64,000 nt of DNA from Xylaria sp. FL1777 (Eukaryota > Ascomycota > Sordariomycetes > Xylariales > Xylariaceae), in the NCBI GenBank assembly GCA_022578965.1, contig MU400517.1:434001-498000 (forward strand), read 5' to 3'. Of this stretch, positions 46,987-58,743 are shown piece after piece. The notes beneath the pieces were generated by a model that was not told the DNA's origin, did no database searches, and saw only the letters and a program-made list of their open reading frames with translations. The first letter of the stretch is position 1, and every line of letters begins with the position of its first letter. Both the position numbers and the translations under genes were made by a program.

Positions 46987-48873
46987 TTATACTGGATAAG
47001 GGGGCATCCCATAATCCCGAACGTCAGTAGTTGAAGGGACTGAGAATGCAGCCGGCGCAGACGTCTGTCCACCAGAGGGGTGTGGGTTAAGGAGGGATTC
47101 CTCTGCCAGGGGTGGCACCGAGTACCCTTGCGCCCGAAGATCGTCCGAATTCGACGTCGGAGGGGCTATGGTCGGCGTAGGCGTCTGTGTACCATAGGAG
47201 TCTAAGTTAAGGAGGGATTCCTGTGCCCGGGGTGGCACCGAGTACCCTTGCGCCCGAAGATCGCCGAAACTCAACGCCGAAAGCACTTGCGCCTGAGAAT
47301 CGCTCGAACGTGTTATCGAAGGGGCTGAGGTCGGCACGTACTGCTTCGGAGGTTGAGCTAAGGATGGCGGTGGTGGTGGCGGCGGCAGCGGTGGCGGCAC
47401 GAACGGAGGGGGCTTCGGCGGTCCATACCAAGGGTTAACCGGCTCTGTAGGGGGTGGCGATACTCCCTTGAGTTCTTCGTATTTTGCGGCACCTTTCCCC
47501 GGCCGTGTAAATTTAGGTCGACGAAACTCCCATTTATGCAAGCCGAACCAGACGACGAAAATAAGAAGGGTGCTCGGTACTGTGAATGCCCAGTATAACC
47601 AAAAATCTGATTGAATCACGTCTGGTTGCCCCCATTGCAACGAGGGGACAGCCCAGAGTGCTGCGAAGTAAGTCCCCGGGAGGAAGAGCATCGTCTGCGG
47701 AGTATCAGTCAGTCTCAATCATGTGCTTCGTTTTCCCCTTATGCCCCGAAAAAGACAGGACTCGCGTCTAAATTGAAGACATACCATAATCGCTATTGAC
47801 TTCATCGACGAGCCATCCTTTTTCGCAGCCTCGGCTAGTTCTTTGCTCGCTTTCGCTAAGTTGATATTGATTCGCGCATCCGCTTGCGTCATGAGCGCGT
47901 ACACGATCGTGTTCTGGCTCCGAACGCGTTCTTGCAGATAATATACATACGCGCTCGAGTCGTTAAGGCTCCTCTGCAGAGAGGGAATAGTTGAGTTGAA
48001 CTCTCCGAGCTCCCGTTGACACCATACAACATAGGGTTCGACGGCATAGTCTGTGAGCTTGGTCGCCCTCGTACTGATGTGTGAAGCGACATCCAATCCG
48101 ATCGTGACGTGCCGGAGCTGGTTCGCTAAGTTCACTTGCACATACCCGATATTCTTCGAAGCTTGGGTAAGTTTGTCGATTGGAATCTCGCTGCTAGCTG
48201 TGTTGCTTCCATACGGTCCGTAGCCCGTCAGCTCCTCGAGCTGTCGTATGGTCGTGAGTAGGTAATACGTGCTCGAGTCCATCCAATGGCTGAGATGCAC
48301 TAACGAGATCCAGGCTAATAGAAACGGCGAGTGCAACCTATTTGCCTCTGATTGAAGAAGCCATCGTAGTGAACCAAGCTCAGTCGTGCTGATGAAATCC
48401 CTGGACAGAAGTATCGCTCGTGTTGTGCGCGTCTCTATATCGAATGACCACATGAGGATATATAACCCCGTACCTATGTAGTACGACACCCGATTAACGT
48501 CCCAATCATAATGTAGGCCATACCGGTTCGTCTTGACGTGTTGAAGGAATCGTGAATCTATTCCAAACCGTCGAAAGATGTTCATGAACGCGCCCTTCGA
48601 GATCAATATGTTTTCGTCCCGGTCACGACTCAGTGATACCAGCGTTAGGCTTGCCGTTACATCCTTGTTACTTGTTGCTCGCTCTTCCAGCTTCACGAGC
48701 ATGTCTACCAGCTGAAGCTCGCTCGAAGCTAACTGATCGAATTCTGGTGTTCTATCAGAAGCAAATGTTCGCGCGTGTACGTATGTTGCCCAGTTTGTTG
48801 TTTGTTCCCCGTACACTGGAGGTGGTGTGAACCGCTTCTCCGGTATATCGGCGAGTCTCCGAAGAGTTTCCAT
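46987..48873 (-). CDS. CorA-like membrane protein with proline-rich repeat tail
   Basis: Exons complement(46987..47694, 47785..48873) encode 598 residues; the 90-bp intron joins SIAIM to TMLFLPGTY. A long helical N-terminal part (to about 355) leads into two transmembrane helices, MTMLFLPGTYFAALWAV and WLYWAFTVPSTLLIFVVWF, as in fungal CorA-like proteins. The classical GMN selectivity motif is not seen, so Mg2+ transport is doubtful. After the second helix comes a cytosolic tail with a Pro run (PPPLPPPPPPP) and two 40-residue repeats containing DLRAQGYSVPP and ESLLN. The paralogous family is common in Pezizomycotina and of unknown function. Confidence 0.75.
47080..47290 (-). repeat. 120-bp in-frame tandem repeat
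   Basis: Two adjacent copies, offset by exactly 120 bp (for example GTTAAGGAGGGATTCCT at 47086 and 47206), encode a 40-residue repeat in the tail of the CorA-like protein. Identity is high over about 65 bases and lower elsewhere. A third, more diverged copy may precede the C-terminus. Confidence 0.85.
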
Positions 48874-49470
48874 CTTCTCTTCCCTTTTGCTTTCACCAGT
48901 TGGTCTTCATGCGGCGACTGGGATTGCATTCATTGATCCTGATTTATATCGGTACCCAACCCAAGGCTAAATTCTTATATCCGTAGCTAAACCAATCCGC
49001 CACCTTGCTGCATAGGGTGGTCTAGATTACCGTAGTTCGCCTAAGGCAGACATCACGACGGCACAGCCCAAACTACTGTAGTAGGCGCCTAGTAGCGTTT
49101 TCTGCGGGCGCTAAGGATATTTGTATTGGTGTCAATACGCCAAATTGCCGAATTGTACAAAAGTTCCTAAGCTAAAGTGTGACTAGTGAATAAGATATAA
49201 TTGAGGACAGGAATGAATGACGTTCTGCGTTCCCATGAAGTAGCAAAAGGCATTTTTGAATCAAAGAAACATGGAATATTTACAATTGCATTCGAGCCGC
49301 CCCTGCTAGTGGCATGAGGTTCTGGTAAGCGCGCGTGGCTGATGTTTTTACACATATGCAAGAGTGCGTCAGACGTTGTCCGTCCAGCCTATTAACATAC
49401 TTTCTTCCGACACCTCACAATTCTCATCCCTCGTAAAGACACCATGTACAAACACTATACCCTCTCCGCA
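48874..49470. other. intergenic region
   Basis: A 597-bp interval between the CorA-like gene start and the 3' end of the SDR gene, both on the minus strand. Nothing recognised beyond promoter and 3' flank. Confidence 0.5.
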
Positions 49471-50664
49471 TTAGATTTCCTTTGACAGGAGAACCGTGCT
49501 TTCCTCAGGATTAGACGCCTTCTCCTTATCCGCGTAATAAGTATCCAGATCCTCCACGACCTGTCGGCCCTTCCAATTCGTCATGATGTTCTGGCCCTTC
49601 ACCCTGAGGCTGTAAGAGTACCAATGAGGCATGGCCTGCATGAGCTGTATGAGCCTCGCGAACGTCGGCGTGACGACCTGGCCGCTGCGGCCCTTGAAGA
49701 TCTGCCGACATATGGCGTCGGCGACGGACTCCGGCTCGAGCGTCGGCACGAGGAAGGGCGAGTCGTTTTGGTAGCCCGTGAACAGCGCCGTCTTGGTGTA
49801 CCCCTGGTTGACGATGATGGTCCTCACCTTTGGCGCGTTGTACCGCGTCTTCAGCTCTGCCGACAGGCCCTCGTGGAACGAGTTCGCCGCCGTCTTGGAC
49901 ATCGCATAGTCCACCATGCTCGGCACCGTCAGCCACGAGGCGAGACTCGCCACCGTTACCACCATCCCATGGTTCTTCTTGATCATGAACGGTAAGAACT
50001 CCTTCACTGTGTTGTAGTGCGCGAACACGTTGACGTCGAACGTGAAGCGGAGATCCTTCTCGGTCGTCTCCAGGATCGTCTTGCCCCGGGCGACGCCGGC
50101 GTTGTTCACCAGGATCGTGGGCTCGCCGACCTTGGCGCGGATTTCCTTGGCCACCTCTGCTAGGCTGGTAGCTGAGGTAATATCGCACTTGAAGTAATAG
50201 ACATTCGGGCCTATAAATGTACGTAAGCTCGATTTGCTCATTCATATATGAGCTGGGCCAGATTGCTCACCCGCGTCGAATGTCATTGGTTGGATATCAA
50301 GCACCACGACCTTTAACCCCCGTTCCGCTAGCAATTTGACGACATGGCCACCGATGCCGCCAGAACCGCCTGTGACAACGGCGATTTCTTCAGGCCAGTT
50401 ATACTTGTCATTACTCCAGCCGTTTGTGACGCCATCAGATATCTTCTTGCTCAAGTACCGTGCTAGAGCGAGATAGAAAATGGTCTTGAAGCGAGAGAAT
50501 GCGGTGGGATGGAGCATAGTCATGTCCTCGCCCTTCTTGGTGAACTTAGCGAGTAAGTATATGGGTAGTAAGAGCGAAGGGTTGAACGCCGTACGCCCGA
50601 GTAGTTTGAACACGGGGTCGGCAGTGAAACCCTCACGGGGGAGGAATCCGTTATGGATAGGCAT
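49471..50664 (-). CDS. short-chain dehydrogenase/reductase (RDH/DHRS-like)
   Basis: Exons complement(49471..50210, 50271..50664) encode 377 residues; the 60-bp intron (GTGAGC..TAG) splits a Gly codon and gives MTFDAGPNVYYF. The NAD(P)-binding TGGSGGIGG motif lies at about 103-111, followed by NNAG and the catalytic Ser..Tyr-x-x-x-Lys (YAMSK). An N-terminal hydrophobic stretch (LLLPIYLLAKF) suggests membrane association, as in retinol- or 17-beta-hydroxysteroid-type SDRs that work on lipid substrates. The substrate cannot be read from sequence. The upstream extension starts at TTG, so I use the ATG of MPIHNG. Confidence 0.85.
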
Positions 50665-51249
50665 TTTGAAAATGCGCTCGTGGATTATGTTTAGTTTGGC
50701 AGTAATGATACAACACAGACACAAATTTACAATTAGGTGAAATCCTGAGCAGTTCAAAAACTGGACTATGTACAGATTAAATCGAAAGAACGGAAAGGAA
50801 ATCGACTTTTGTCGCAACACTTGGGTGTTCTAGGTCTATGTACAATTCCCAGAAGCATGGCCATCGAGACACTCGAACAGACTAGGATGCATATGCACTC
50901 TAAAAGTGGCTGCCGAGGTTACTCTTTGGGGTGGTTGAGGTGAAGGAGGCTAGAATGCGGGGAGGTGGGTTGAGGGAGGGGACTATATGCTGGGATGCTG
51001 TTGGGGTGCTTCATGGGGGTGGCAAGCTAAAGTAATCTGTCTGTGCAATGCAAACTAGGGTCTGAAGCTCGTTTCTGGTGTGGGAAAAACCGTCCCATTG
51101 CTCCAAGGAGCTGGCGGTGCCTTTGCAAATTATCACTTGACCGCGGCAACAGGTTTCGTCACTTGAGACACCCGAGTGACCTTTATAAGAACTTAGTATA
51201 ACATTACTTATTATCAGCTAATGCGACTGACCCTCACAATGCTAGGATA
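50665..51249. other. intergenic region
   Basis: A 585-bp interval with the SDR promoter and the 3' flank of the GPI-protein gene, both minus strand. GT/GGGGTGG-rich stretches lie near 50930-51010. No gene supported. Confidence 0.5.
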
Positions 51250-52272
51250 TCAGAAAGAAAAGCAGTGGAACGCTGCAAGCGTCAGTAATCCAACGGCAGC
51301 AGACCTCCATTCAAATGTCATCGACCCAGCACCACTGGCTGTTGTCTGCTGTATAACCGTCGCATCGCCTGGTGCAAATAGAACGCCGACGCTGTTTGCC
51401 GCCTCAGAGTCGATCTCCTCTGGAGTTAGCAGCGGATTATTGACTGAATCGCATTGCGGATTGTTGCCGACAAAGTCGATGCTGTTGGTGACAGAGATGG
51501 GCACATCGAAGATGGTGTAGTGGTCCTCGCCATTTAGACGAAAATTCTGGCGAATAGATATCTAGCCAAGGCTGTCAATACTTGGACTTGTAATGAGCAT
51601 CGAACGTTGCATTTAACTGACATTGTAATCCCCACGATCACTGTCTGGGCTATCTGGTTTGCCAACACCGATCAAGCAATCCGGCCACTATGAGGTATGG
51701 CGTTAGTTATTGTTACTTGGGGTTAGTGTCTCGTAAGCGTGGAAAACTTCTTGAGAGGAGGTTCTAGCTTGCCAAGGGGCCCTATTATTCCTTGAAAGGA
51801 GGCAAAGCAGGAAAAAAATATTACTACGAGAGCTACTCACTGTCCACTTGACGTGCTTGACGGTGCTTCCCGGCTCTGAAAGCATAATATCGCCTAGAGT
51901 GGCGTTGTTCTCCGAAGCGGTTCCATTGGTGATAGTGAAGTTTCTCCCGGTCACATAGCTGTAGAGGAATATGGTGATGTTGTGGATAAGACTGGGACTG
52001 TCTGGGTCGTATGGTGGCAGATTCAACTTGCCATCAGCCGACACATCTAGTGCAACCTCGATCGTGTCTACTCATCATGAGATATTAAGGCTTTGTTTTG
52101 AATTCACTTCATAGATTTACGTACCTCCGCCTAGAGGCGTGCCTGGCTGTGGCGCATCTAAGATGGCGAAGCCTGGCGTGAAGATTTGGCCGCCCGAGGT
52201 CACGAAGTCAGCTGCCAAGGCCGATGCGATAAATAGCGGGAGGAACGCGGCCGAGCCGCTGAGGGACTTCAT
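51250..52272 (-). CDS. secreted GPI-anchored protein, function unknown
   Basis: Four exons, complement(51250..51561, 51622..51687, 51841..52067, 52125..52272), encode 250 residues; every junction keeps the frame. The 66-bp third exon uses the GTCAGT donor after GDYN, and the alternative GTTAAA three bases downstream would break the frame. A signal peptide (SGSAAFLPLFIASALAAD) and a C-terminal hydrophobic tail (SAAVGLLTLAAFHCFSF) predict GPI anchoring. Several N-glycosylation sequons (NIT, NFT, NGT, NAT) and one disulphide-type Cys pair are in the body. No catalytic domain is recognised. It is divergent from the pseudouridine gene. Confidence 0.75.
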
Positions 52273-53234
52273 TGAGCCAATTGTGGTCAGACACAGCGGT
52301 ATAAATATTGTCGAGATCGAAATTCCAGGAAACTAGAAAATATGTGCATTTTACTTTATAAGGGCCGCGTTGATGATGTCTTCGTAGAGATAGACAGGCT
52401 CGGAAGAGCGGCCACGCCCCTATAATAACTAACAGGCCTGTTCATAGCTACACTAGATAGAATACAAGGTTGTTTAGGCCCAAACGGGGATCACGTCGAT
52501 GAGAATCCATGCTTAACACGGGGCTCCTTGAGGGCAAGTCGGCCCTGTAACTCCGGAAGTAATCTCATCCAATCGCAAAATACTTCTATACCTAGGTAGT
52601 TATACTGCGTACTGCGTAGACGCTGATGCAGATGTACAGCCCTGAGATTGTCGTGTCATAGGACTGAATGATATTATAAATGGTATTATACTAGCTATAC
52701 TGTGAGCGTGAGCCGGGGACCGGGTGAAGAGCCGAGGCGATAGATAATGATTTAACCCGGGTCGCTCTGAGAATTATTGGTTCATTCTTTTCGTACGCTT
52801 GGTTTTATAGCGTTTGATGGTGACGATGAATCGAGAATGTATGCCCATTGACGTTTCAGAATTGGAATACCGGGGTGAATAAATTAAAATGGGGCGCTTG
52901 TCAGGGGTTCGCAGACCTGGCATGCGGTACCTAGCATTAGTGGAGCGGTCCAGATACTGCGTAAGTAACATGGTACCTAGGTAGGTAGGTGCTGCTGTAG
53001 CGTCTGTCTTAGGTCAGCCTGTATCTATCTACCTCTTCAGATGTGGTCCTTCTCAGGACCGCTGTGTCTCTGAAGTTAATATCACTCGTATAATCGCCAG
53101 CTCTACATAGAACTCGGAATAGCTGAAGGCTATACTTGTCCCACCCCCCCTGTTTCATTCTGCGGCAGTTCTTTATGAATTAAGCTTGAGCGGACAAATA
53201 TCTTGGCGCTCACTGACTGTTGAAGGGGATCGCC
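52273..53234. other. divergent intergenic region
   Basis: An 0.96-kb spacer between the GPI-protein gene (-) and the pseudouridine gene (+). It contains TACCTAGGTAGTTA at 52589-52602 and GGTACCTAGGTAGGTAGG at 52972-52989. No gene supported. Confidence 0.5.
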
Positions 53235-55918
53235 ATGCAGGCCTTGCACAGATCTTTCCCCCGGATTACGCGGAGGGCTGGCCAGCACTGGACCCTCAAT
53301 GTGTGTAGAGCTCGCCACGCGCTGAAAGGCACCTCATTTTCGATTGCTGGGACACCACAGCGGGGCTATGCTTCAGGATCCCTAGCCGGCCTCAAGGAAT
53401 TACTGAGAGTATCTGAGGAGGTGACCGATGCTCTGGCGACGAACAAGCCCGTGGTCGCACTTGAAACAACCATCTATACTCATGGAGCTCTCGGCAATGA
53501 TCTCGACCTCGAGGGGATTGTTCGAAGAAATGGTGGTGTGCCGGCTGTCGTAGGTATCTTGGGTGGTCTGCCCACCGTTGGGCTCACTCCTGAGGAAGTT
53601 AGACGAATGATCGAAGGCTCTCCAAGAAAGGCATCTAGACGAGATATTGCTTATGCTGTTGGAACGGTGCGTTAAAGCGCTGAGCCATCTGAAAGCGTCC
53701 AACGCAACTTTGATCACTGACTTTCTATCTAGGGTATGGTGGGTCAAAAGATCCACGCCGGTACAACAATTGCAGGGACTATGGTTCTGGCAAGGTTGGC
53801 GGGAATCCGAGTCTTCGGTACTGGCGGTCTCGGTGGAGTTCATCGAGGTGGTCACATCTCGTTTGATATCAGTGCTGACCTGACAGAACTTGGAAGGACG
53901 AGAATGGCAGTCGTCAGCTCTGGTAGCAAAGGTTTCTTGGATATTCCCAAAACTCTGGAATACCTGGAAACTCAGGGTGTGCTCGTCTCAACCTTCGCTG
54001 ACGGGAGAGAGGGAAAGGTTGATTTTCCTGGGTTCTGGACTAGAGAAAGCGGTATTGAGAGCCCCTTTGTCGTCCAAGACGAGGAGCACGCTGCAGCCAT
54101 CTTTTTGGCACAGGAAAGACTCAATATTGAAACAGGCATTCTATTTGCTAACCCTGCCCCGGCAGAGTACGCGATACCTGGAAGTGAATTGAACCCTATT
54201 ATCGAGCAGGCAGTCCGAGAATCAAACGAGCAAGGTGCTCACGGTAGCGTAAACACACCTTGGATTCTGGGGAGAATCCGGGAACTCACCAACGAGAGAA
54301 GTGTACCAGCAAATAAAGCTTTGGTCCGGTCAAACGTGGAGCGAGCTACAAAGCTTGCTGCAGCAGTGTCTAGGCTTCTCTCCGAGGGCCAATTGACACC
54401 CAACACACCGTGAGCTATGAGCTCTTTCTATTCCTATACCGCACTGGTCTAACAAATGCGGGATAGAGTGAAGCAGTGGACCGGTTTAGGGACACCTAGC
54501 GACGTAGCTGATCCAATACAGAAAGTGACAACAGGAACGGAGGTATGAAGCCTTTGGGTGACTCTGCAGAATATCCGCTATCATAACGTAGATCCCAAAA
54601 CCATATTATCACCAGGACTGTTTGTAGGATGGCGTAGACTGACATGACTATCATAGGTGAAGTCCCAAGCAGACATTCTGGTTGCCGGGTCTGTTGCTGT
54701 AGACTTAAACTGCGACTATACTGGTCTAAACGCGATTGAAGATCCATTCCCTCAACTCCATACGTCAAATCCATCACATATCAGTCAATCAATAGGGGGT
54801 GTTGGGCGTAATGTAGCACTTGCGGCCCACAGAGCCAATGAGCACACGAAAGTACGGCTTTGCAGCATGGTTGGCCGTGATCTGTAAGCGTTGTCTTCCA
54901 TGTGATGATTTATTTCCACTCACTGACTATCTATGAAAGTGCCGGCTCGACCATTTTGGCGTCACTAGAGTCATGCGGAATGGATACTTCATGCATTCAA
55001 GTACTAAGTTCTGAGGAGAATCCAGGCGGTCGTACTGCGCAATACGTGTCAGTAAATGACGCCAATAAGCATCTCGTGCTTGCTATGGCGGATATGGACA
55101 TCTTCACTAGTCAGTCATTCTCGCCTTCTTGGGCCGCCACAATCAGGTCCTCAAAGCCAAAGTGGCTTGTTGTTGATGCCAACTGGAGAGACCATGACAT
55201 CCGATCATGGATACAAGCTGGTAAAAAGAACAATGCTAAAGTAGCCTATGAACCGGTCTCTAAGGCAAAATCCGCACGACTATTTTGTACCGAACGTGGC
55301 CTCGAAACCCTAGGCGTCTTCCCCCATGCTACGATCGATCTTACAACGCCTAACCAGTACGAGCTGGCAGCAATGCATGTAGCTGCTCAGAACAATGAGT
55401 ATTTCGATGACCCGCGATGGTGGTCAATCATTGACGCATTTAGCATAAGGGGAGCCAGAGACCGGTTTGTCAAACTAACTTCTGCAGACATGACGGACGC
55501 GGGAATCCCACAACAGGCCATCCAACTACTACCCTTCCTCCCAACAATCATCACAAAGTTGGGAAGCGACGGGGCCCTACTGGCGACTATCCTGAGGAAA
55601 GACGACCCTATTCTTTATGATGCTACACATGAGCCATTCATTCTCTCAAGATGCATTACCGATCACCCAGACGTCGGGGGCGTTTACATGCGAATGTTCC
55701 CAGCTGTTGAACAAGTAACAGATGTCGTATCTGTCAACGGCATCGGTGACACGTTCATGGGAACTCTTGTTGCAGGCTTAGCTCAGGGCGGCAGGATCCA
55801 AAACCTGATCGATGTGGCCCAGAAAGCTGCTGTATTGACACTACGTAGTCCCGAGTCTGTGAGTGAGAAGTTGAGTTCTATACAAAAAGAGCTGGTCGCA
55901 GCGGCATCTCTACCGTAA
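53235..55918 (+). CDS. bifunctional pseudouridine-5'-phosphate glycosidase/pseudouridine kinase
   Basis: Five exons, 53235..53666, 53733..54409, 54467..54542, 54657..54883 and 54940..55918, encode 796 residues. Residues about 40-370 are a PsiMP glycosidase (ALETTIYTHG with Glu77, SRRD segment, GTTIAGTMVLARLAGI, GGVHRGG). A short linker exon (371-395) joins a pfkB-type kinase (396-796; ILVAGSVAVDLN, QSIGGVGRNVALA, catalytic Asp741 in NGIGDT). Together the two halves would phosphorylate pseudouridine and split the C-C bond, recycling RNA-derived pseudouridine to uracil and ribose-5-phosphate. The N-terminal 45 residues are Arg-rich and lack acidic residues until about 50, suggesting mitochondrial import. 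The linker exon is essential: without it the glycosidase frame stops at a TGA that overlaps the intron 2 donor. Confidence 0.88.
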
Positions 55919-56250
55919 CAGCATATCATAAATATCCCGAAGGGTAGAAAGTAATAATGTATCAGACTAAAATAACCGTCGTCATCTTTAGAACTTCCCA
56001 AGCTCGAAGATTTAGTAAATGCATATTTCGGTAAACTACCTATGTATGCTTGAATACGCATGACAGTGTCAAAGCTTATTATTGTTGCCTGGAATCACAG
56101 CTAACGAGGGTTGCCCCACCAATTAAGCCTACCCCAGGGCCGGGGATTAGACTAATGTAGAGCAGCTCGATAAGGTACAAAAAAAAAAAAAGCTGTCGCG
56201 ATAAAGTGTCAATCAATCGTTACTTGTACGAAAAATTAAAGAAGTACGAA
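55919..56250. other. intergenic region
   Basis: A 332-bp interval between tandem plus-strand genes, containing an A run near 56180-56191. A GTG-led extension of the UTP18 frame starts at 56206 but is not used. Confidence 0.5.
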
Positions 56251-58056
56251 ATGGCTCGCAGACGCCCCGATTTATCTATGGACAGTGAATCTAGCTCGGC
56301 GTCAGACTACGAAGAACTCGAACATTCGATCGATGAAGAATCAAAAAAGGGGACACAGAATCGCCGACACGTACTAGACCAACACAAGGACTCAGACGAG
56401 GAGGATCTCGAGCGATTCGTTCTAGGAGACTCAGCCAATTTCCGTGAAAATCTCCTCAAGGATGATTTCGATGAAGATGGAGAAGGTGGAGAAACGGATG
56501 TGCTTGGAAGGCTGTTGAATAATGAAGAGGCAACGGGGTTGGAAGACGCAGACGATGCCGACTTTTTTGCCTTCGACATCGACTTGGGACCCAGGCCAGC
56601 TGATAATCAGCAGCTTGTTGTAGCGCCGCCGGTCGCCAAACCGATCCAGCCTGATCCACGAGATGCGCCTGCGTGGGAGGATAGCGACGATGAACGGCTC
56701 ACTGTGTCGCTAGCCAACATAGGCCAACTGCGAAAACTCCGGACGAGCGAGGCCGATGATGTGATCAACGGAACCGAGTACACCCTACGACTGCGACAGC
56801 AGTATTTGCGGCTCAATCCTCTGCCTAAGTGGGCAAGAAAGGCAGAAGAACCACCCAAAAAGCGTCGTAGACGGTCATCTGCTGCTTCCGACTCGTCATG
56901 GGCATCGGACGAGGCCCTAGAAGGCGATGATTTCTCTCCCGAGGCGCTCCCCTTGGACAGACTCCTTCGCGATGCGGGTGCTATGAACGGAAACAAATCG
57001 GCAAGGAAGAGGACATTCCGGCCTGAAGTTATCGATATCCAGAGGTCTCGTGACATACCCGATGCACACAAAGATGTCACATCGCTAGCCTTCCACCCCA
57101 AACACCCGGTCTTGCTGTCCACCAGCACGTCCTCAATGTTATATTTACACCATATCGAACCAACCGCACACCCCACACCAAACCCTCTCTTAACGTCAAC
57201 AAAGGTCAGTCTGGTACCCATTCGTCGGGCCCAGTTCAGCGCGGATGGCCGCAAGATCTTCATTGCAGGTCGTCGGAGATACATCCACTCCTGGGACATT
57301 AATAGTGGGGAAGTACGAAAGACGAACAAGATACAGGGTCATCAGGAGGAGCAGCGAACGTGGGAGCGTTTCAGACTGAGCCCTTGTGGGCGATACCTTG
57401 GCTTGATTGCCTCAACAAGGAAGGGTGGCGGTATCATTAATATCTTAAATGCCCACACGATGCAGTGGATCGCTGCCGCCCGATTAGATAGCCGCGGCGG
57501 CATCATCGACTTCTGCTGGTGGAGGACTGGAAATGGTCTCACAATCCTAGGGAAAGGAGGGCAAGTCGGCGAGTACAGTATGGTTTCAAAGCGCTTCTTG
57601 GCTGTGTGGAACGACGAGGGTTCGAATGTTACCAGCGCCATAGCCCTCGGGGGCTCTCATGGCCCCAACTTACTTGGCGAGGACCGGTGGGTGGCAATAG
57701 GCTCTATCTCGGGCGTGGTGAACATCTACGACCGCCACACGCTAATCCTACCCTCGAAAGAGGATGAGCTGAAACTGAAATCGCGGCCGGAACCGGTTCG
57801 CGCTCTCATGAATCTCATTACGCCTGTCACGGTGCTCACATTTAGCCCAGATGGGCAGTTGTTGGCAATGGCGTCTCGATACCAGAGGGATGCCCTGAAG
57901 CTTGTTCATCTACCTAGCTGTACTGTCTACAGGAACTGGCCAACAGAGCAGACGCCGCTGGGAAGGATAGAAGCGGTCGCGTTTGGCATGAAGAGTGATA
58001 TGTTGGCTGTCGGAAACGATACCGGGAAGATTAGATTATGGGAGATGAGGTGCTAA
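56251..58056 (+). CDS. UTP18: U3 snoRNP component UTP18, WD40 protein
   Basis: A single exon encodes 601 residues. The first 260 residues are acidic and Ser-rich with a basic cluster (KKRRRRSS); a WD40 propeller follows (about 285-601: DVTSLAFHPKHPVLLS, RYIHSWDINSG, GYLGLIAS-type blade, VAIGSISGVVNIYD, LTFSPDGQLLAMAS, GNDTGKIRLWE). UTP18 belongs to the UTP-B complex of the small-subunit processome and helps fold and cleave pre-18S rRNA in the nucleolus. The upstream codons to 56206 start from GTG, so the ATG of MARRRPD is chosen; a short upstream ATG is absent. Length is normal for fungal Utp18. Confidence 0.9.
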   Translation: MARRRPDLSMDSESSSASDYEELEHSIDEESKKGTQNRRHVLDQHKDSDEEDLERFVLGDSANFRENLLKDDFDEDGEGGETDVLGRLLNNEEATGLEDADDADFFAFDIDLGPRPADNQQLVVAPPVAKPIQPDPRDAPAWEDSDDERLTVSLANIGQLRKLRTSEADDVINGTEYTLRLRQQYLRLNPLPKWARKAEEPPKKRRRRSSAASDSSWASDEALEGDDFSPEALPLDRLLRDAGAMNGNKSARKRTFRPEVIDIQRSRDIPDAHKDVTSLAFHPKHPVLLSTSTSSMLYLHHIEPTAHPTPNPLLTSTKVSLVPIRRAQFSADGRKIFIAGRRRYIHSWDINSGEVRKTNKIQGHQEEQRTWERFRLSPCGRYLGLIASTRKGGGIINILNAHTMQWIAAARLDSRGGIIDFCWWRTGNGLTILGKGGQVGEYSMVSKRFLAVWNDEGSNVTSAIALGGSHGPNLLGEDRWVAIGSISGVVNIYDRHTLILPSKEDELKLKSRPEPVRALMNLITPVTVLTFSPDGQLLAMASRYQRDALKLVHLPSCTVYRNWPTEQTPLGRIEAVAFGMKSDMLAVGNDTGKIRLWEMRC

Positions 58057-58085
58057 CTTCGCTAGTCATAGACCTTAATTCCTCC

Positions 58086-58250
58086 TCAATATAGGTCATT
58101 ATCCTCATCCATCTTCTTCGAATACGCAGAACAAACTCGTTGGTTGGTGTGGTCGTTACATGCCCATGATCCCTCTTCAATATAGGCCATCACCCCTGTC
58201 CATCTTGTTCCACTACGCAAAACAATCTCATTAATCAGTGTGTTTGTTAC
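58086..58250. repeat. diverged 74-bp duplication between convergent genes
   Basis: Two ungapped 74-bp copies, 58086-58159 and 58177-58250, both start TCAATATAGG and end GTTAC. I count 56 of 74 identical positions, with most differences being transitions. The second copy ends inside the stop-codon region of the small gene on the minus strand (stop at 58247-58249). Confidence 0.75.
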
Positions 58251-58743
58251 GGGAGCGTAATCGACAGTCCGCTCATGCCGAGAACTAGCCCACTGCGGTC
58301 GTTATCCTTTCTACCCCTGTTGTTGAAAACGATTTGCGCAAGAAGTTGTCGTAATGGGCTAGTCTTCGGGATATTCTTCTTGGGGTAGAATCTGTGATTC
58401 TCTACGGTGTATTCCGCAAGCGCGCGTTGGGTGGCGAAGTGGTAGACCGGCTCCCCTTTCTTCATGGCAGAGAGGAAGTCGGGGATGTTCACCCAGACGG
58501 TCTTGAGCGCCTTGAGGGAAAATTCGTCAACATGATTATTTAAATGAGCGATCTGGTCCGATTGCTTACCTGTCTGCATCTGTTCTTGCTTGGAAATTCC
58601 CCAATGAAGCCGAGATCTTTCATAAGACGTTGCCAATCCTCCAGCTCGCCTCGTTTCATGTAGTTCTCCCATTCCACAACGACCTTGGACTTCTGCAGAG
58701 GTTCATCGGCAGTGCCGGTCTTCTTGTTCTTCTTTTTACCCAT
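58247..58743 (-). CDS. small conserved fungal protein
   Basis: Exons complement(58247..58510, 58570..58743) encode 145 residues; the 59-bp intron (GTAAGC..AAG) joins NRCRQ to ALKTVWVNIPDF. The N-terminus is Lys-rich (GKKKNKKTG), the centre contains a WENYMKRGELEDWQRLMKDLG helix, and there is no signal peptide or membrane segment. The pattern is familiar as a short conserved protein of filamentous ascomycetes, but I know no function. It is convergent with UTP18. Confidence 0.75.

Noticed and set aside
49526..50245. 239-codon minus-strand frame in another phase
   Set aside because: Same strand as the SDR gene but a different frame; its Arg/Gly-rich sequence lacks the SDR motifs.
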